31,657 nt of DNA from Kingella sp. (in: b-proteobacteria) (GTDB taxonomy: Bacteria > Pseudomonadota > Gammaproteobacteria > Burkholderiales > Neisseriaceae). The translations under genes were made by a program, and so were the position numbers. The notes beneath the pieces are model-generated. The model worked only from the letters and a program-made list of their open reading frames with translations, did not search any database and was not told the origin of the DNA. Shown here piece after piece: positions 1 through 8,254 of this stretch; the stretch's first letter is position 1, and each line of letters begins with the position of its first letter. The stretch covers positions 1 through 31,657 of the forward strand of contig NZ_JAUMZV010000025.1 of the NCBI RefSeq assembly GCF_030527935.1. The letters run 5' to 3'.

Positions 1-352
1 GCGCAGAAAGCGTATCCACACTATCCAACACATTCAGCACTTTCATCACGCCCGCTCGCTTATCGCTTGCCGCGCTGTCGCGGATAATCTTTTGAATACT
101 GTCTAGCAACAACGAAGCTGCTGCTGTTTCTGTGTATTGATTGCCCGCCTTTGCCACCACACCCGCCAGTTGGCGATACAAAAAATTCGCCTTTTCGTCT
201 TGCAAATAATGCAGCGCGTTAAACTGCTCCACGCTCGGCGGCACATCGCCAATCGTTGCCCAGCCCTGTCGATACTGCGCAGGCTGCCAATCAAACCGCC
301 CGCCGTTCTCTCCCCAAGCCATGCTAAACGCATCCAAGGTATTTATTGCCAT
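1..352 (-). CDS. Phage tail fibre protein, N-terminal part (cut by window edge)
   Basis: Reading leftward from the ATG at 352 gives an open frame of 117 codons that runs off the window, beginning MAINTLDAFSMAWGENGG. A Shine-Dalgarno GGAG lies 8 bases upstream. It follows the baseplate genes directly, where contractile-tailed phages carry the tail fibre, and the short N-terminal segment looks like the conserved baseplate-binding end of fibre proteins. Fibres attach the virion to the host surface. The receptor-binding C-terminus lies outside the window, so specificity cannot be judged. The role is inferred mainly from position; no enzymatic motif is visible. Confidence 0.6.
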   Translation of the reverse strand, partial: MAINTLDAFSMAWGENGGRFDWQPAQYRQGWATIGDVPPSVEQFNALHYLQDEKANFLYRQLAGVVAKAGNQYTETAAASLLLDSIQKIIRDSAASDKRAGVMKVLNVLDSVDTLSA

Positions 353-366
353 AGTCAAGTCTCCAT

Positions 367-388
367 AAAAAAGACGGCTTTCGCCGTC
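367..388 (-). terminator. Terminator-like hairpin before the tail fibre gene
   Basis: Read on the minus strand: GACGGC, GAAA tetraloop, GCCGTC, then six T. It overlaps the stop codon of the upstream tail gene and stands about 15 bases before the tail fibre start. It has the form of an intrinsic terminator facing late transcription. Confidence 0.6.
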
Positions 389-1040
389 AAACAATTCGCT
401 GCACCAATTTCCCGATGCCAAAACCATACAATCGCTGCGAAATAAAGCCAAACGCCTTATCCGCCTTGGGCGCAACCACCACTTCCATGCCCACCCCGCC
501 CGCTCGCGGAATCCAACGCGCCGCATCGGTCAAAATCGCCGCAGGGGTTGCCGCCGATTTTTGAAACCACACACGGATTTTCGCGTTGCCCCTATCCTGC
601 ACCCGCACTTCTTCCGCCAAAAACACCGCCTTAACCGCCGCCGCAATTTCAGGCGCAGAACCGCAGCCATTGTTTGCCGCAATTTTCCAATACAGCAAAC
701 GGCGATACTGCCCATCGTCCAGCACAATACCGCCTTGCACATTCTTTTCATGCTCGCGGCGAATCCGCGCCTTGTTAAAACTCAAAATACCGTTTTGCCC
801 ATCAAAGCCGAAAAATTGAGCAAACAACACCGCATCCACTTCGCGCGGCAAGCCCACAAGCTGCCCAATGCCATCCAACTGCACCCCTTGCGCTGTTGCC
901 AAATGACGCATATTCAGCAAATCATCATAAGCCGTTTGCAACGCATTAGCAGGCGCATACAAGCTACGCACCAACGCTTCCAATTTCAGGCTGCCTGAAA
1001 ACTGCGCCAAGCAATGATGCCAAGCAATCTCATCATGCAT
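387..1040 (-). CDS. Baseplate/tail protein, DUF2612-like (Mu gp48 position)
   Basis: The protein has about 217 residues and follows the baseplate J gene, the usual place of the tail protein I/gp48 component that links the baseplate to the fibres. The text LDGIGQLVGLPR followed by a middle segment YRRLLYWKIAANNGCGSAPEI resembles the DUF2612 family of phage baseplate proteins (family recognition from memory). The start is the ATG at 1040, with GAGG 7 bases upstream; a GTG one codon earlier is possible. The start overlaps the stop of the baseplate J gene, so translation is probably coupled. Confidence 0.75.
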   Translation of the reverse strand: MHDEIAWHHCLAQFSGSLKLEALVRSLYAPANALQTAYDDLLNMRHLATAQGVQLDGIGQLVGLPREVDAVLFAQFFGFDGQNGILSFNKARIRREHEKNVQGGIVLDDGQYRRLLYWKIAANNGCGSAPEIAAAVKAVFLAEEVRVQDRGNAKIRVWFQKSAATPAAILTDAARWIPRAGGVGMEVVVAPKADKAFGFISQRLYGFGIGKLVQRIV

Positions 1041-2440
1041 CACGACACCTCAATCCTTGCCACATCAAAATAAGCCTTGGCAAACGGCGCAATGGTTAAA
1101 TTGGCAGCCTGAAAATCAACAGGCTTTTCCGTAGGCTTCGTTCTGTGCGCTATTTTCAAATCCACCGTTGCCACCCCCGCCGTGCGAAACACCGCGTAAT
1201 ACAGCTTCTGATACAGCACATCATCGCCCAAGCCAAATAACGCACTCGCCTGCAACAAATTTTCGCGGATTTGCGCAAAGCCCGCCGCAGGGAAAACCTG
1301 CTCCGATTCAGGCAACAGCGTAATCCGCGCCTGAATCCACACATAAACAGGCGTGATGCGGTCAAAGCGCACCGTTTGCCGCCCAAAATCCGTTTGAATT
1401 TCCTGCACAATACTGCCATGCGTATCAATGCCCGCCGCCTTATATGTCCAAATTGCCCGCGCGATAGCTTCCACATCGCCGCCATCCGCCACCACATGCA
1501 CCGAATGCGGCAACCGACCATAAGCATCTGGCGCATCATCATGGTTGGCAAACACCCCAATCTCGCGGATTTGCGGCACATCCGCACGAATATTCGCCGC
1601 CAGCGCAGGCAGCGTTGCCCGCCCCAGCCGATACGCCGCCATGCTATGCCGATACGCCAACTCCGCATCCGTTTCCACCGCCCGCCCCGCCGAAGCCGCC
1701 ATCGGATTGCTCACCCGATTTGCCACAGGCTCAACCAAACGGTTAATCTCGCCTGCCGCCGCCGTAGCTTCATTGTCGCTTGCCGTCGCCGCCACCGCCG
1801 TGCCGATTTCCAACACCTGCAAACCCACAAAATCGCCAAAACGGCGGTTTACGCCATCTTGCACCGTCAGCGTTAAAGCTACCCCATCATAGCCAGCCAA
1901 CAAACCCGAACTTTCAAACTTCGCCGCCAAGCCTGCCAATGGCTGCTTACCCGAAAAACGATACATCACACCATTGCACGTTAAGCCTACATCATCGCCC
2001 ACCGCCTGCAATACCAAACCAGCCGCAGCCGTCTCTGAAATGCTTACCTCTTCATCCGTTGCCCACAGCGAGCCATTTTCCGCCGAAGCCTGCGCTCCTT
2101 TGGGAACAACCGTCCCTTTTGCACCCCAAAAAATCAACCGCGTATAAGCCTTTTGCGCCGCCAAGCGCGACACGCCAGCTAATGACACCGCACGGTCAAG
2201 CGACACCCCCGCCGCCGTTTGCGGATACATCGCGTTGTAAACCGCTTCCGCGTTCTCCCACAACGCCGCTTCCCGCTCCGCAAACGTATCAATCAAAATG
2301 CCCAGCACACTATCAGGGCGCGTTTCAATATTGCCGTCCAGCCCCGCCGCCACCAAGCGATTTTTCAAATCAGCTGCAATCGCCTGTCGAATTTCAGGCA
2401 GCCGCATTTTCACAAACCCATAAGGTGTAACCCCATTCAT
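1040..2440 (-). CDS. Baseplate J-like protein
   Basis: This 466-residue protein forms the baseplate wedge of a contractile tail, comparable with Mu gp47/P2 gpJ. Typical features are the N-terminal IRQAIAADLKNRL helix, the 'DSVLGILIDTFAEREAALWENAEAVYNA' type region (residues about 43-70) and the central PMAASAGRAVETDAELAYR segment found in baseplate J proteins. Length fits the family. Its ATG overlaps the stop of the preceding gp25-like gene (ATGA), and its stop overlaps the next gene, forming a tightly packed baseplate operon. Confidence 0.9.
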   Translation of the reverse strand: MNGVTPYGFVKMRLPEIRQAIAADLKNRLVAAGLDGNIETRPDSVLGILIDTFAEREAALWENAEAVYNAMYPQTAAGVSLDRAVSLAGVSRLAAQKAYTRLIFWGAKGTVVPKGAQASAENGSLWATDEEVSISETAAAGLVLQAVGDDVGLTCNGVMYRFSGKQPLAGLAAKFESSGLLAGYDGVALTLTVQDGVNRRFGDFVGLQVLEIGTAVAATASDNEATAAAGEINRLVEPVANRVSNPMAASAGRAVETDAELAYRHSMAAYRLGRATLPALAANIRADVPQIREIGVFANHDDAPDAYGRLPHSVHVVADGGDVEAIARAIWTYKAAGIDTHGSIVQEIQTDFGRQTVRFDRITPVYVWIQARITLLPESEQVFPAAGFAQIRENLLQASALFGLGDDVLYQKLYYAVFRTAGVATVDLKIAHRTKPTEKPVDFQAANLTIAPFAKAYFDVARIEVS

Positions 2441-2793
2441 ATTCTTACCTCCGCAATCACACGCCCATCATCCGTTTCAATTTCAAACACCGTAACCAGC
2501 GAGCGCGTAGGATGGTTCAGCAACAACTGCATTTTCGGCACGCCCGCCACATTTGGCACAGCCTTAATTTTCGCCCGCAAAATCGCTTCCACTTCCGCAC
2601 GATTGGGATTTTTCACAAGAATATTCTCCAAATACGGCACCCCATGCGTGTTATCCAAAAACCACTCGCCCAAAAACGTTTTCAGCGTAACCACCACTTG
2701 CTGCCTAATTCGCTGCTCGTCCGCCACAAAATGCAGTCGCCCATCAGTCCAATCCAAATCATGCGAAGCATCTAATTTCAAATCCACACTCAT
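2437..2793 (-). CDS. Baseplate wedge protein, gpW/gp25 family
   Basis: The protein of 118 residues matches the gpW/gp25-like lysozyme-fold family in outline: an N-terminal DLDWTDGRLHFVADEQRIRQQVVVTLKTFLGEW stretch, then LDNTHGVPYLENILVKNP, and a C-terminal beta strand region. Despite the T4 gp25 name these proteins are structural, forming the wedge with baseplate J. It overlaps both neighbours by 4 bases (gpV-like upstream, baseplate J downstream), as is normal in this module. Confidence 0.88.
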   Translation of the reverse strand: MSVDLKLDASHDLDWTDGRLHFVADEQRIRQQVVVTLKTFLGEWFLDNTHGVPYLENILVKNPNRAEVEAILRAKIKAVPNVAGVPKMQLLLNHPTRSLVTVFEIETDDGRVIAEVRI

Positions 2794-3443
2794 TGCGCCG
2801 CTCCTGTTTGTCCGCCGCTATCGCCGCGATGCGTATGCCATTTATGCGAAATACCATCCGCCACCACATCGCCGCCCACAATCTCAAAGCCACCACTACA
2901 CGCCACCGCCCCGCCCGCGCCGTTATTCATGCCCTGATTGATGCTTACCAGCCCATTGTTAATCACAGGCGCATTAATCGTAACCTTGGGCGCAGCAATC
3001 GTGATTTCCCCCGATGGCGCAATTTTCAGGCTGCCCGCACCAAACGACAGCGATACATTCTCCGTATCCGCCGCGCCCACCGTAGGACGCAACACAGGCG
3101 AAGCAAAGCAATCGCTTAAATCAAAACGGCGCGGGTCATCAGGCGCAGCATCCGACCCTGAAAGCCAACCATCAATCGCCGTTTCTGAAAAATGCAGCAA
3201 CACATCATCGCCCGCCGCCAGCGGCACCGTTATCATTGCCACCCCACCCGCGCCCACAGGAAAACATACAGGCACAGACACAATCTGCGGCGCAGGCAAA
3301 GCCGAACCATCACGCAACGCACGCGGCAAAGCAGGGCGCACCACCGCCCGCGAACCATCCCAAGCCACAATCTTGCCCGCCAACGTAGTATGCACCGCTT
3401 CCAATTCTGTTTGCATCATCTCGCGTAAATCTGAAATATCCAT
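2790..3443 (-). CDS. Baseplate assembly protein V/spike (Mu gp45-like)
   Basis: The 217-residue protein has an N-terminal OB-fold region (residues about 20-110: LAGKIVAWDGSRAVVRP, then VPVCFPVGAGGVAMITVPLAAGDDVLLHFSE) and a C-terminal triple-beta-helix-like stretch (SGEITIAAPKVTINAPVINN) ending in KWHTHRGDSGGQTG. This is the Mu gp45/P2 gpV spike arrangement; such spikes pierce the outer membrane at the tail tip. The HxH motif near the C-terminus (HTH) could bind a metal at the spike apex, as in P2 gpV; that is inference. The higBA island lies immediately upstream on the other strand. Confidence 0.85.
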   Translation of the reverse strand: MDISDLREMMQTELEAVHTTLAGKIVAWDGSRAVVRPALPRALRDGSALPAPQIVSVPVCFPVGAGGVAMITVPLAAGDDVLLHFSETAIDGWLSGSDAAPDDPRRFDLSDCFASPVLRPTVGAADTENVSLSFGAGSLKIAPSGEITIAAPKVTINAPVINNGLVSINQGMNNGAGGAVACSGGFEIVGGDVVADGISHKWHTHRGDSGGQTGAAQ

Positions 3444-3456
3444 TTGATTTTTCCAT

Positions 3457-3478
3457 AAAAAAAACCCGCGCAGGCGGG
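3457..3478 (-). terminator. Terminator-like hairpin before gpV
   Basis: On the minus strand: CCCGC, CTGC loop, GCGGG, then eight T. It lies between the higB promoter and the spike gene and faces late transcription. Confidence 0.65.
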
Positions 3479-3483
3479 TAACG

Positions 3484-3512
3484 TTGCCATTTTATAACTT
3501 TTAAGTTATAAT
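3484..3512 (+). promoter_or_regulatory. higBA promoter with built-in operator palindrome
   Basis: A near-consensus sigma-70 promoter: TTGCCA at 3484-3489, 17-base spacer, perfect TATAAT at 3507-3512. The spacer carries the inverted repeat TATAACTT-TT-AAGTTATA (3493-3510), which overlaps the -10 box. This is the expected operator for autoregulation by the HigA antitoxin. RBS AAGGAG lies before the start at 3536. Confidence 0.8.
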
Positions 3513-3535
3513 GTTTAAAATATTAAGGAGTAACC

Positions 3536-3892
3536 ATGTACAGCGTTGTTTTTTACTGCGACCCGCGCGGCAACGAACCCGTTAAAGAATATTTGCAGGA
3601 ATTAGCCGCCAAACAAGATAAGAGCAGCCGCATTCAACTCAATAAAATCCGCGACTACATAGAAATTCTCAAACAACACGGCACTCGTGCAGGAGAACCC
3701 TATATCAAGCACATCACAGGCGACATTTGGGAATTGCGTCCACAACGGCGACGGGTTTTGTTTGCTGCATAGAATGGCAATCAATTTGTGTTGTTACACA
3801 TCTTTCTAAAAACCACGCAAAAAACCCCGCGCCGCGAAATAGAACGCGCCCAATCCAACTTAAACGACCTTATTGAAAGGAGCCAAACATGA
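3536..3892 (+). pseudogene. higB: HigB/Gp49-family toxin interrupted by an amber codon
   Basis: The frame from ATG 3536 starts as a phage-derived Gp49-like/HigB toxin: MYSVVFYCDPRGNEPVKEYL and later IKHITGDIWELRPQRRRVLFAA. HigB-type toxins are ribosome-associated mRNA endonucleases of the RelE superfamily. Codon 79 (3770-3772) is TAG; without it the frame continues for 39 codons with the conserved end of the family (FVLLHIFLKTTQKTPRREIERA) and stops at TGA 3890-3892, overlapping the higA start as intact pairs do. The usual length is about 110-120 residues; the intact frame would be 118. A TGG to TAG change at a Trp codon is the simplest explanation. The 78-residue product lacks the C-terminal active-site region, so it is probably inactive unless the amber is suppressed. 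Confidence 0.85.
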
Positions 3893-4164
3893 ACCCCATC
3901 GGTAGCAACTGGAATGACTTTGAACGCGAAATCTTTACCCCCGAAGAAATCAACGAAAGCAATTTGCGCGTTGCCATCATCAGCGAGCTGATTCACGCCC
4001 GCCAAGAAGCAGGCATCACACAAAAACGCTTGGAAGAATTAAGCGGCGTGAAACAACCCGTTATCGCCCGCATGGAGCGCGGACAAAGCAACCCACAGCT
4101 TGAAACCTTGCTCAAACTGCTTGCGCCCTTAGGCAAAACGATTGCCATTGTTCCGCTCAAATAA
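3889..4164 (+). CDS. higA: HigA-family antitoxin, XRE HTH
   Basis: This 91-residue protein contains a typical XRE helix-turn-helix at about residues 38-88 (ARQEAGITQKRLEELSGVKQ then IARMERGQSNPQLETLLKLLAPLG). It is the antitoxin and autorepressor of the upstream higB gene; its ATG overlaps the higB frame stop by ATGA. SD AAAGGAG precedes the start. The reading frame is intact although the toxin is broken. The palindrome in the promoter at 3493-3510 is its likely binding site. Plus-strand orientation, opposite to the surrounding tail genes, marks an inserted accessory pair. Confidence 0.9.
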   Translation: MNPIGSNWNDFEREIFTPEEINESNLRVAIISELIHARQEAGITQKRLEELSGVKQPVIARMERGQSNPQLETLLKLLAPLGKTIAIVPLK

Positions 4165-4168
4165 ACCA

Positions 4169-4196
4169 CGCCGCGTCATGCGGCGTTTATTTTTTT
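4169..4196 (+). terminator. Intrinsic terminator after higA
   Basis: CGCCGC (4169-4174), GTCAT loop, GCGGCG (4180-4185), then a T-rich tract TTTATTTTTTTC. It ends the plus-strand higBA transcript and overlaps the end of the convergent tail gene. Confidence 0.75.
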
Positions 4197-5083
4197 CTTT
4201 TTACTTGCTTCTGTTCAGGCAGTGGCTCATTCCAATCAAACACTTCAAACTCGCTTATCCAATCGCCACCATCAAATCCGCCCGAATGCCTTACCTTTTC
4301 CACCTGAAAAAAACCATTTACCTGCTTGGATTCCAGCTTCAACACATCGCTCGGGTTCACTTGTGGCAACAACAACGATTTCACTTTCCAGCCATAGCGT
4401 TTTTTTTCCACCGCGCCTGCTGCATTACCTTTGGCAGCCTTACCGCTTGCCGCTTGGGCAAAGCGTTCAGGAAAGCCCACCAAGCCGCTATCCGCCGCCA
4501 GTACCACCGCACGGCGTGGCGTTGCGCCATACTGTTTTACCACTCGCAACACCTGATTTTGGATAGACCACGACAGCCCCGCCGCAGCCGTTGCCTTGCC
4601 CAGCGCAATCCGCGCCGCGCCATGATGCGAAAAGCCATGTTGCCAAACATGGTCGGGTAAAGTAGCCGCCATTTCCAGAACCAGCCCCATTTGCCGCGCA
4701 ATTTCGCGGATAACCGCGTGCGCCGGCACCCCGCCCGCATAGCCCAGCGACACATAACAATCGCGCAACTCTACCCAGCCATCTGCCAATTCCAATGCCG
4801 TTACCACATTTTGCCCATCAAACGCCGTCAGACACTCAATCACCGCACCCGCTGCCAGCAACACCGCATCCGCGCCGTAACCTGCATACAATACCGCCAT
4901 CACATCGGGCTGTTCCAACGCGCGGCGGGTATCAGGCTTCAAATTATAAATTTTCACTTGGCATTTATTCGGATCTTCCTTGACGGTTTTCTCCACATCA
5001 AACTCAATATGAAACGGCGGTGCAATTTCCAGCCCTTTTTTACCCGCGTTGCCCACCAACAAGCGATAAGTTCGGTTAAACAT
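4187..5083 (-). CDS. Baseplate hub protein (gp44/gpD-like)
   Basis: The protein has 298 residues from the ATG at 5083, chosen because GGGAG lies 6-7 bases upstream; earlier in-frame codons lack an SD. It begins FNRTYRLLVGNAGKKGLEIAPPFHIEFDVEKT and contains CQVKIYNLKPDTRRAL, the 'I.I.NL' pattern seen in hub proteins of contractile tails. It sits between the plug protein and the spike, as expected for the hub that links the tail tube to the spike. The last residues are lysine-rich (QVKRKK). It overlaps the upstream gene's stop by 8 bases. Confidence 0.75.
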   Translation of the reverse strand: MFNRTYRLLVGNAGKKGLEIAPPFHIEFDVEKTVKEDPNKCQVKIYNLKPDTRRALEQPDVMAVLYAGYGADAVLLAAGAVIECLTAFDGQNVVTALELADGWVELRDCYVSLGYAGGVPAHAVIREIARQMGLVLEMAATLPDHVWQHGFSHHGAARIALGKATAAAGLSWSIQNQVLRVVKQYGATPRRAVVLAADSGLVGFPERFAQAASGKAAKGNAAGAVEKKRYGWKVKSLLLPQVNPSDVLKLESKQVNGFFQVEKVRHSGGFDGGDWISEFEVFDWNEPLPEQKQVKRKK

Positions 5084-5372
5084 CGTCCACTCCCGCATAA
5101 ATCATCTGCGAACGCCCATCCACAAACGCCATGCGGTCAGGCTCGCCATCGCAAAACAACACCCCTTGCGGCACAGCCAAATGGCGCAATCCCGCCAAAA
5201 TATCCACATTCGGGCGAATGCGTAAACCCGCAAACTGCGGCTCGCCGTTTTCTAAACCCAACGCCCAATAACCGTTTTCATCATTCCACGCAAAATGCAG
5301 CGCGTACTCCACGCCGTCTAATTCCGCTTCAATCACAAAATCGTTGTCATCTGCCAAAGTTAAAGCCAGCAT
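5076..5372 (-). CDS. Small baseplate plug protein (DUF6983-like)
   Basis: A 98-residue, beta-rich, acidic protein (LADDNDFVIEAELDGVEYALHFAWNDENGYWALGLE, then LRIRPNVDILAGLRHLAVPQGVLFC). It resembles the small baseplate plug proteins (DUF6983) found beside the hub in cyanophage Pam3-like and related myoviruses; this assignment is from family memory. The start MLALTLADDN follows GGGGAG. The gene lies directly between the Dit-like and hub genes and is translationally coupled to the latter. Confidence 0.7.
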   Translation of the reverse strand: MLALTLADDNDFVIEAELDGVEYALHFAWNDENGYWALGLENGEPQFAGLRIRPNVDILAGLRHLAVPQGVLFCDGEPDRMAFVDGRSQMIYAGVDDV

Positions 5373-5381
5373 AAGCTCCCC

Positions 5382-6035
5382 TTAGAATAAATCCCTGTGT
5401 AGTTTGCTGCGCTGCTTTTCAGGCTGCCCTGTAGCAGCCGCAGGCTGCGCGGTTTTCGGCACGCTGCTTCTGCGCGCCGTTTTGTTGGCAGTTTTGCCCT
5501 TGCGTGCGCCTGTTGCTCCAGCCTTGCCCTTGGCTTTGCCGCTGGCTTTTTGTGGCGGTACATCAGCTTCACGCGGTTGCGCCTTGCGAATTTTGATAAA
5601 CGACATTTCCACATCAAACTTCTCATCCACCCCGCGCCGAATGGTGCAGTTGGTCATCGCATAATCCGCGTAAAAATCCAAGCCCGACACAATAGCAATC
5701 GGCTCGCGTTTCTCGTGCATTTGCCGTAGCAAGGCTTTGGCTTGCACCAATTTGGTTTTGCCCGCATCGCCAAACAACACCACGCTCGCCCCCGATACCA
5801 CCCCGCTGATATTCAGCCGCTCCGATTCCACGCCAATATGGTCAGAAATCGGCGCACCTTCTTCCACCGCATACTGGGTAACATTTGCCGAAAGCTCTGT
5901 GGTTTCTTCAATCAGCGCATCCAACGACAACGCCCCCACCGTTGTCCCACCGATGCCAAACACCATATTCACCAGCTTGTTTACCTTGCCCGCCGCGTTT
6001 TTCACGCCATCATAGGCAGCCTGAAAATTCATCAT
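5382..6035 (-). CDS. Dit-like phage tail/baseplate protein
   Basis: The product has about 217 residues from the ATG at 6035 (SD AAAGGG, 5 bases upstream). The core (LMEETTELSANVTQYAVEEG-like text, here LIEETTELSANVTQYAVEEG, then APISDHIGVESERLNISGVV and KREPIAIVSGLDFYADYAMTNCTIRR) is the pattern of Dit-like baseplate proteins that connect tube and hub. The C-terminal 60 residues are a basic Ala/Lys/Arg/Pro-rich tail (KASGKAKGKAGATGARKGK) without apparent fold, followed by SKLHRDLF. The start overlaps the tape-measure stop. Confidence 0.75.
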   Translation of the reverse strand: MMNFQAAYDGVKNAAGKVNKLVNMVFGIGGTTVGALSLDALIEETTELSANVTQYAVEEGAPISDHIGVESERLNISGVVSGASVVLFGDAGKTKLVQAKALLRQMHEKREPIAIVSGLDFYADYAMTNCTIRRGVDEKFDVEMSFIKIRKAQPREADVPPQKASGKAKGKAGATGARKGKTANKTARRSSVPKTAQPAAATGQPEKQRSKLHRDLF

Positions 6036-8155
6036 CAAGACCCTTTTATCACAAACGAATTACGCGCCATACGCGGCGCAGCTTGCGCAGGATTGCTTAC
6101 GCCGTTAGCCGTAATGTTCTGCGTAACATTATTGACCACGCCCGCCCGCGCCCCGCCCGCCATCGCACTCGCGTTTACCGTATGGCTCACATTGATGCTG
6201 CCACCGCCCAAGCTCGGAATCCAATCAAACCAGCCCCGCACTGCCGCTGCCGCGCTTGCCCACTTATCCTTAAAGTAGCCAATCGCCTTATCCCACAGCC
6301 CATTGATGGTATTGATGATGCCGCTCCAAATATCCGTTGCGCTGCTGCTGATGGCTTGCCATGCGGCAACCGCCTTTTGCTTGATGCCATCCCACGTTGC
6401 TTTGATAAACGCCACCACCACATCCCAGCCATCGCGCACCGCCGACAACTTGGCAGCCATCCAATCAATCGCCGCCGCAACCTGCGCAGTAATCCATTGC
6501 CAAACCGCCGCCGCCTTATCTTTTACCCAGTCCCATGCCGCCAGCAGATACGGCACAATCTTGTCCCAGTTTTGATAAATCAGCCAAATTGCCGCGATGA
6601 TTGCCATAATTGCCAGCAAAATCGGATTAGCCGCCATTGCTGCCGTAATCAAGCGGATGCCCAGCGCAATAAATTTTGTCGCCCCATACAGCAGCATAAA
6701 CACCTTAAACACCACCATGCCCACCGCCACCAACGCCGCTATTTTCGTCAGCCACTTGCCCATTGTTTCCCCTGCGCCGCCCAAAGCCGCCTTAATCTGC
6801 CCCAGCTTGTCCCACACCCAGCCCAGCTTTTCTTTTATCCAATCAACCTGCGTTTTCCATTTTGCCGATGAGCCAATCAGTTCCCCCAATACCGACTGCC
6901 CACCGTTCAGCCACACCATAATGTCATCCACAATCAAATAGATGCCATACAGCACTGCCGCGATTTTCAAAAACGGCAACAGCGATACTTTCGCGCTCAT
7001 GCCTATGCCATGTAACAGCGTTTTCAGGCTGCCTGCGCTGCCCACCGCACCCAGCAAAGCATGGTTTAAACGCGAAACCCCATACACCACCGCCGCCAAC
7101 GCCGCTGCCTTGCCAATCGCTTCCAAGTTATCCGCAATCAAGCTGCAAACCTTGTAAAACGCTTCGCCTGCCCCCGTTGCATGGTTGATGTTAAACACCA
7201 TGCGCGACCAAGCATTGCGAATTTTCGTCATGCCACTGCCAAATGTTTTAGGTATCTTGGCGAATTTATCGTTAATCTTGTCCGCCTGTTTCAGCAAACC
7301 TTCCGCCATCTCTTTGGATGACAACTTGCCCGCTTTGCCCATCTCGCGCAACTCGCCCACGCCCACGCCAAAAGCATCCGCAATAGACATCGCCAGCCCG
7401 CCCGAGTTTTCCAAAATAGAATTTAACTCATCGCCGCGCAATACGCCCGAAGCCAACGCCTGCGAAAACTGCAAAATCGCCGCCGAATCCTGCCCCGCAC
7501 CTTTGCTGGTGGTGGCAACTGCCTTGGAAACCAAATCCGATAACTGCACCGCCGCCACATCATCCAAGCCCAAAGCCTTTTTGCTGCGTGCCACCGAGCC
7601 ATACATATCCACGCCCGCTTGCCAGTCCGTCCCCGCCGCCTGCGCGTTTTTGAAAATCTGCGCAATAACTGCCTTTTCATTGTCGGCATACAAAGAAGCC
7701 TGCGCCACCGCACCGCTGATTTGGTCGGAAGTGCTGGCAAACGACATAGCCGTTTGGGCTACCGCTGCCGCGCCTAGCCATTTACCCAACGAACTACCAC
7801 TGCTGCGCAACTCGCCACGCAACTCTCTGATGCGTTCGCGTGTTCTCGCCCAAGCACGGTCAAGCTCCGCATGGGTTGCCATGCCCGTACGCCGAAACGC
7901 CGTATAAGCTAACTGTGCCCTGCGAATTTCCGCATAAATCTGCGCATCCGAGCGAATGCCCAACCTATCCAGCGAGCGGTTGTAAATCGCCCCGCTGTTT
8001 CGTTGCTGCAAACGCATACTGGCAAAGCTGCGCCGAATATCATTTGCCGCCGCCTGCGCCCGACTTCGCGCATGATTCAAACCATTTAAAAACTGGTTCA
8101 AACCCGCCCTTTCCATTCTAAACCGCAGCAGCGTAACCAATTCTCGTGCAATCAT
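6035..8155 (-). CDS. Tail tape-measure protein
   Basis: At 706 residues this is the longest gene of the window. The tape-measure domain is at about residues 95-310 (FASTSDQISGAVAQASLYADNEKAVIAQIFKNAQAAG, DVAAVQLSDLVSKAVATTSKGAG, EFNSILENSGGLA-like text). Several hydrophobic segments follow (residues about 350-400 and 465-530), then a Trp-rich repeat-like region (WDWVKDKAAAVWQWITAQV, WDGIKQKAVAAWQAI). Tape-measure proteins set tail length and help DNA entry through the inner membrane. SD AAAGG precedes the ATG. The plus-strand 8.2-8.6 kb island separates it from its chaperone genes. Confidence 0.92.
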   Translation of the reverse strand: MIARELVTLLRFRMERAGLNQFLNGLNHARSRAQAAANDIRRSFASMRLQQRNSGAIYNRSLDRLGIRSDAQIYAEIRRAQLAYTAFRRTGMATHAELDRAWARTRERIRELRGELRSSGSSLGKWLGAAAVAQTAMSFASTSDQISGAVAQASLYADNEKAVIAQIFKNAQAAGTDWQAGVDMYGSVARSKKALGLDDVAAVQLSDLVSKAVATTSKGAGQDSAAILQFSQALASGVLRGDELNSILENSGGLAMSIADAFGVGVGELREMGKAGKLSSKEMAEGLLKQADKINDKFAKIPKTFGSGMTKIRNAWSRMVFNINHATGAGEAFYKVCSLIADNLEAIGKAAALAAVVYGVSRLNHALLGAVGSAGSLKTLLHGIGMSAKVSLLPFLKIAAVLYGIYLIVDDIMVWLNGGQSVLGELIGSSAKWKTQVDWIKEKLGWVWDKLGQIKAALGGAGETMGKWLTKIAALVAVGMVVFKVFMLLYGATKFIALGIRLITAAMAANPILLAIMAIIAAIWLIYQNWDKIVPYLLAAWDWVKDKAAAVWQWITAQVAAAIDWMAAKLSAVRDGWDVVVAFIKATWDGIKQKAVAAWQAISSSATDIWSGIINTINGLWDKAIGYFKDKWASAAAAVRGWFDWIPSLGGGSINVSHTVNASAMAGGARAGVVNNVTQNITANGVSNPAQAAPRMARNSFVIKGS

Positions 8156-8174
8156 GGCAAAACCTTTCAGGCAT

Positions 8175-8196
8175 AAAAAAACCGCCTTTGGGGCGG
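8175..8196 (-). terminator. Terminator-like hairpin before the tape-measure gene
   Basis: On the minus strand: CCGCC, CCAAA loop region, GGCGG, then seven T, about 20 bases before the tape-measure ATG. Confidence 0.6.
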
Positions 8197-8203
8197 ATTA
8201 AAC

Positions 8204-8232
8204 TTGAATTATTTTCTAATATGTATTAAAAT
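8204..8232 (+). promoter_or_regulatory. Promoter of the small hydrophobic peptide mRNA
   Basis: TTGAAT at 8204-8209, exactly 17 bases, TAAAAT at 8227-8232 (5 of 6 to consensus). A start near 8239 would give a leader of about 65 bases holding two stem-loops: GTTGA/TCAAC (8240-8254) and TGCCCA...TGGGCA (8264-8285), just before the strong RBS GGGAG. Confidence 0.6.
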
Positions 8233-8254
8233 TATCCCTGTTGAGTGTTTCAAC

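Noticed and set aside
103..333. 76-residue minus-strand frame at the left edge
   Set aside because: It lies in another frame of the tail fibre gene and has shadow composition (many Arg, Cys, Trp).
985..999. Palindromic TTCAGGCTGCCTGAA as attachment or recombination site
   Set aside because: It is two overlapping uptake sequence variants, repeated throughout the window.
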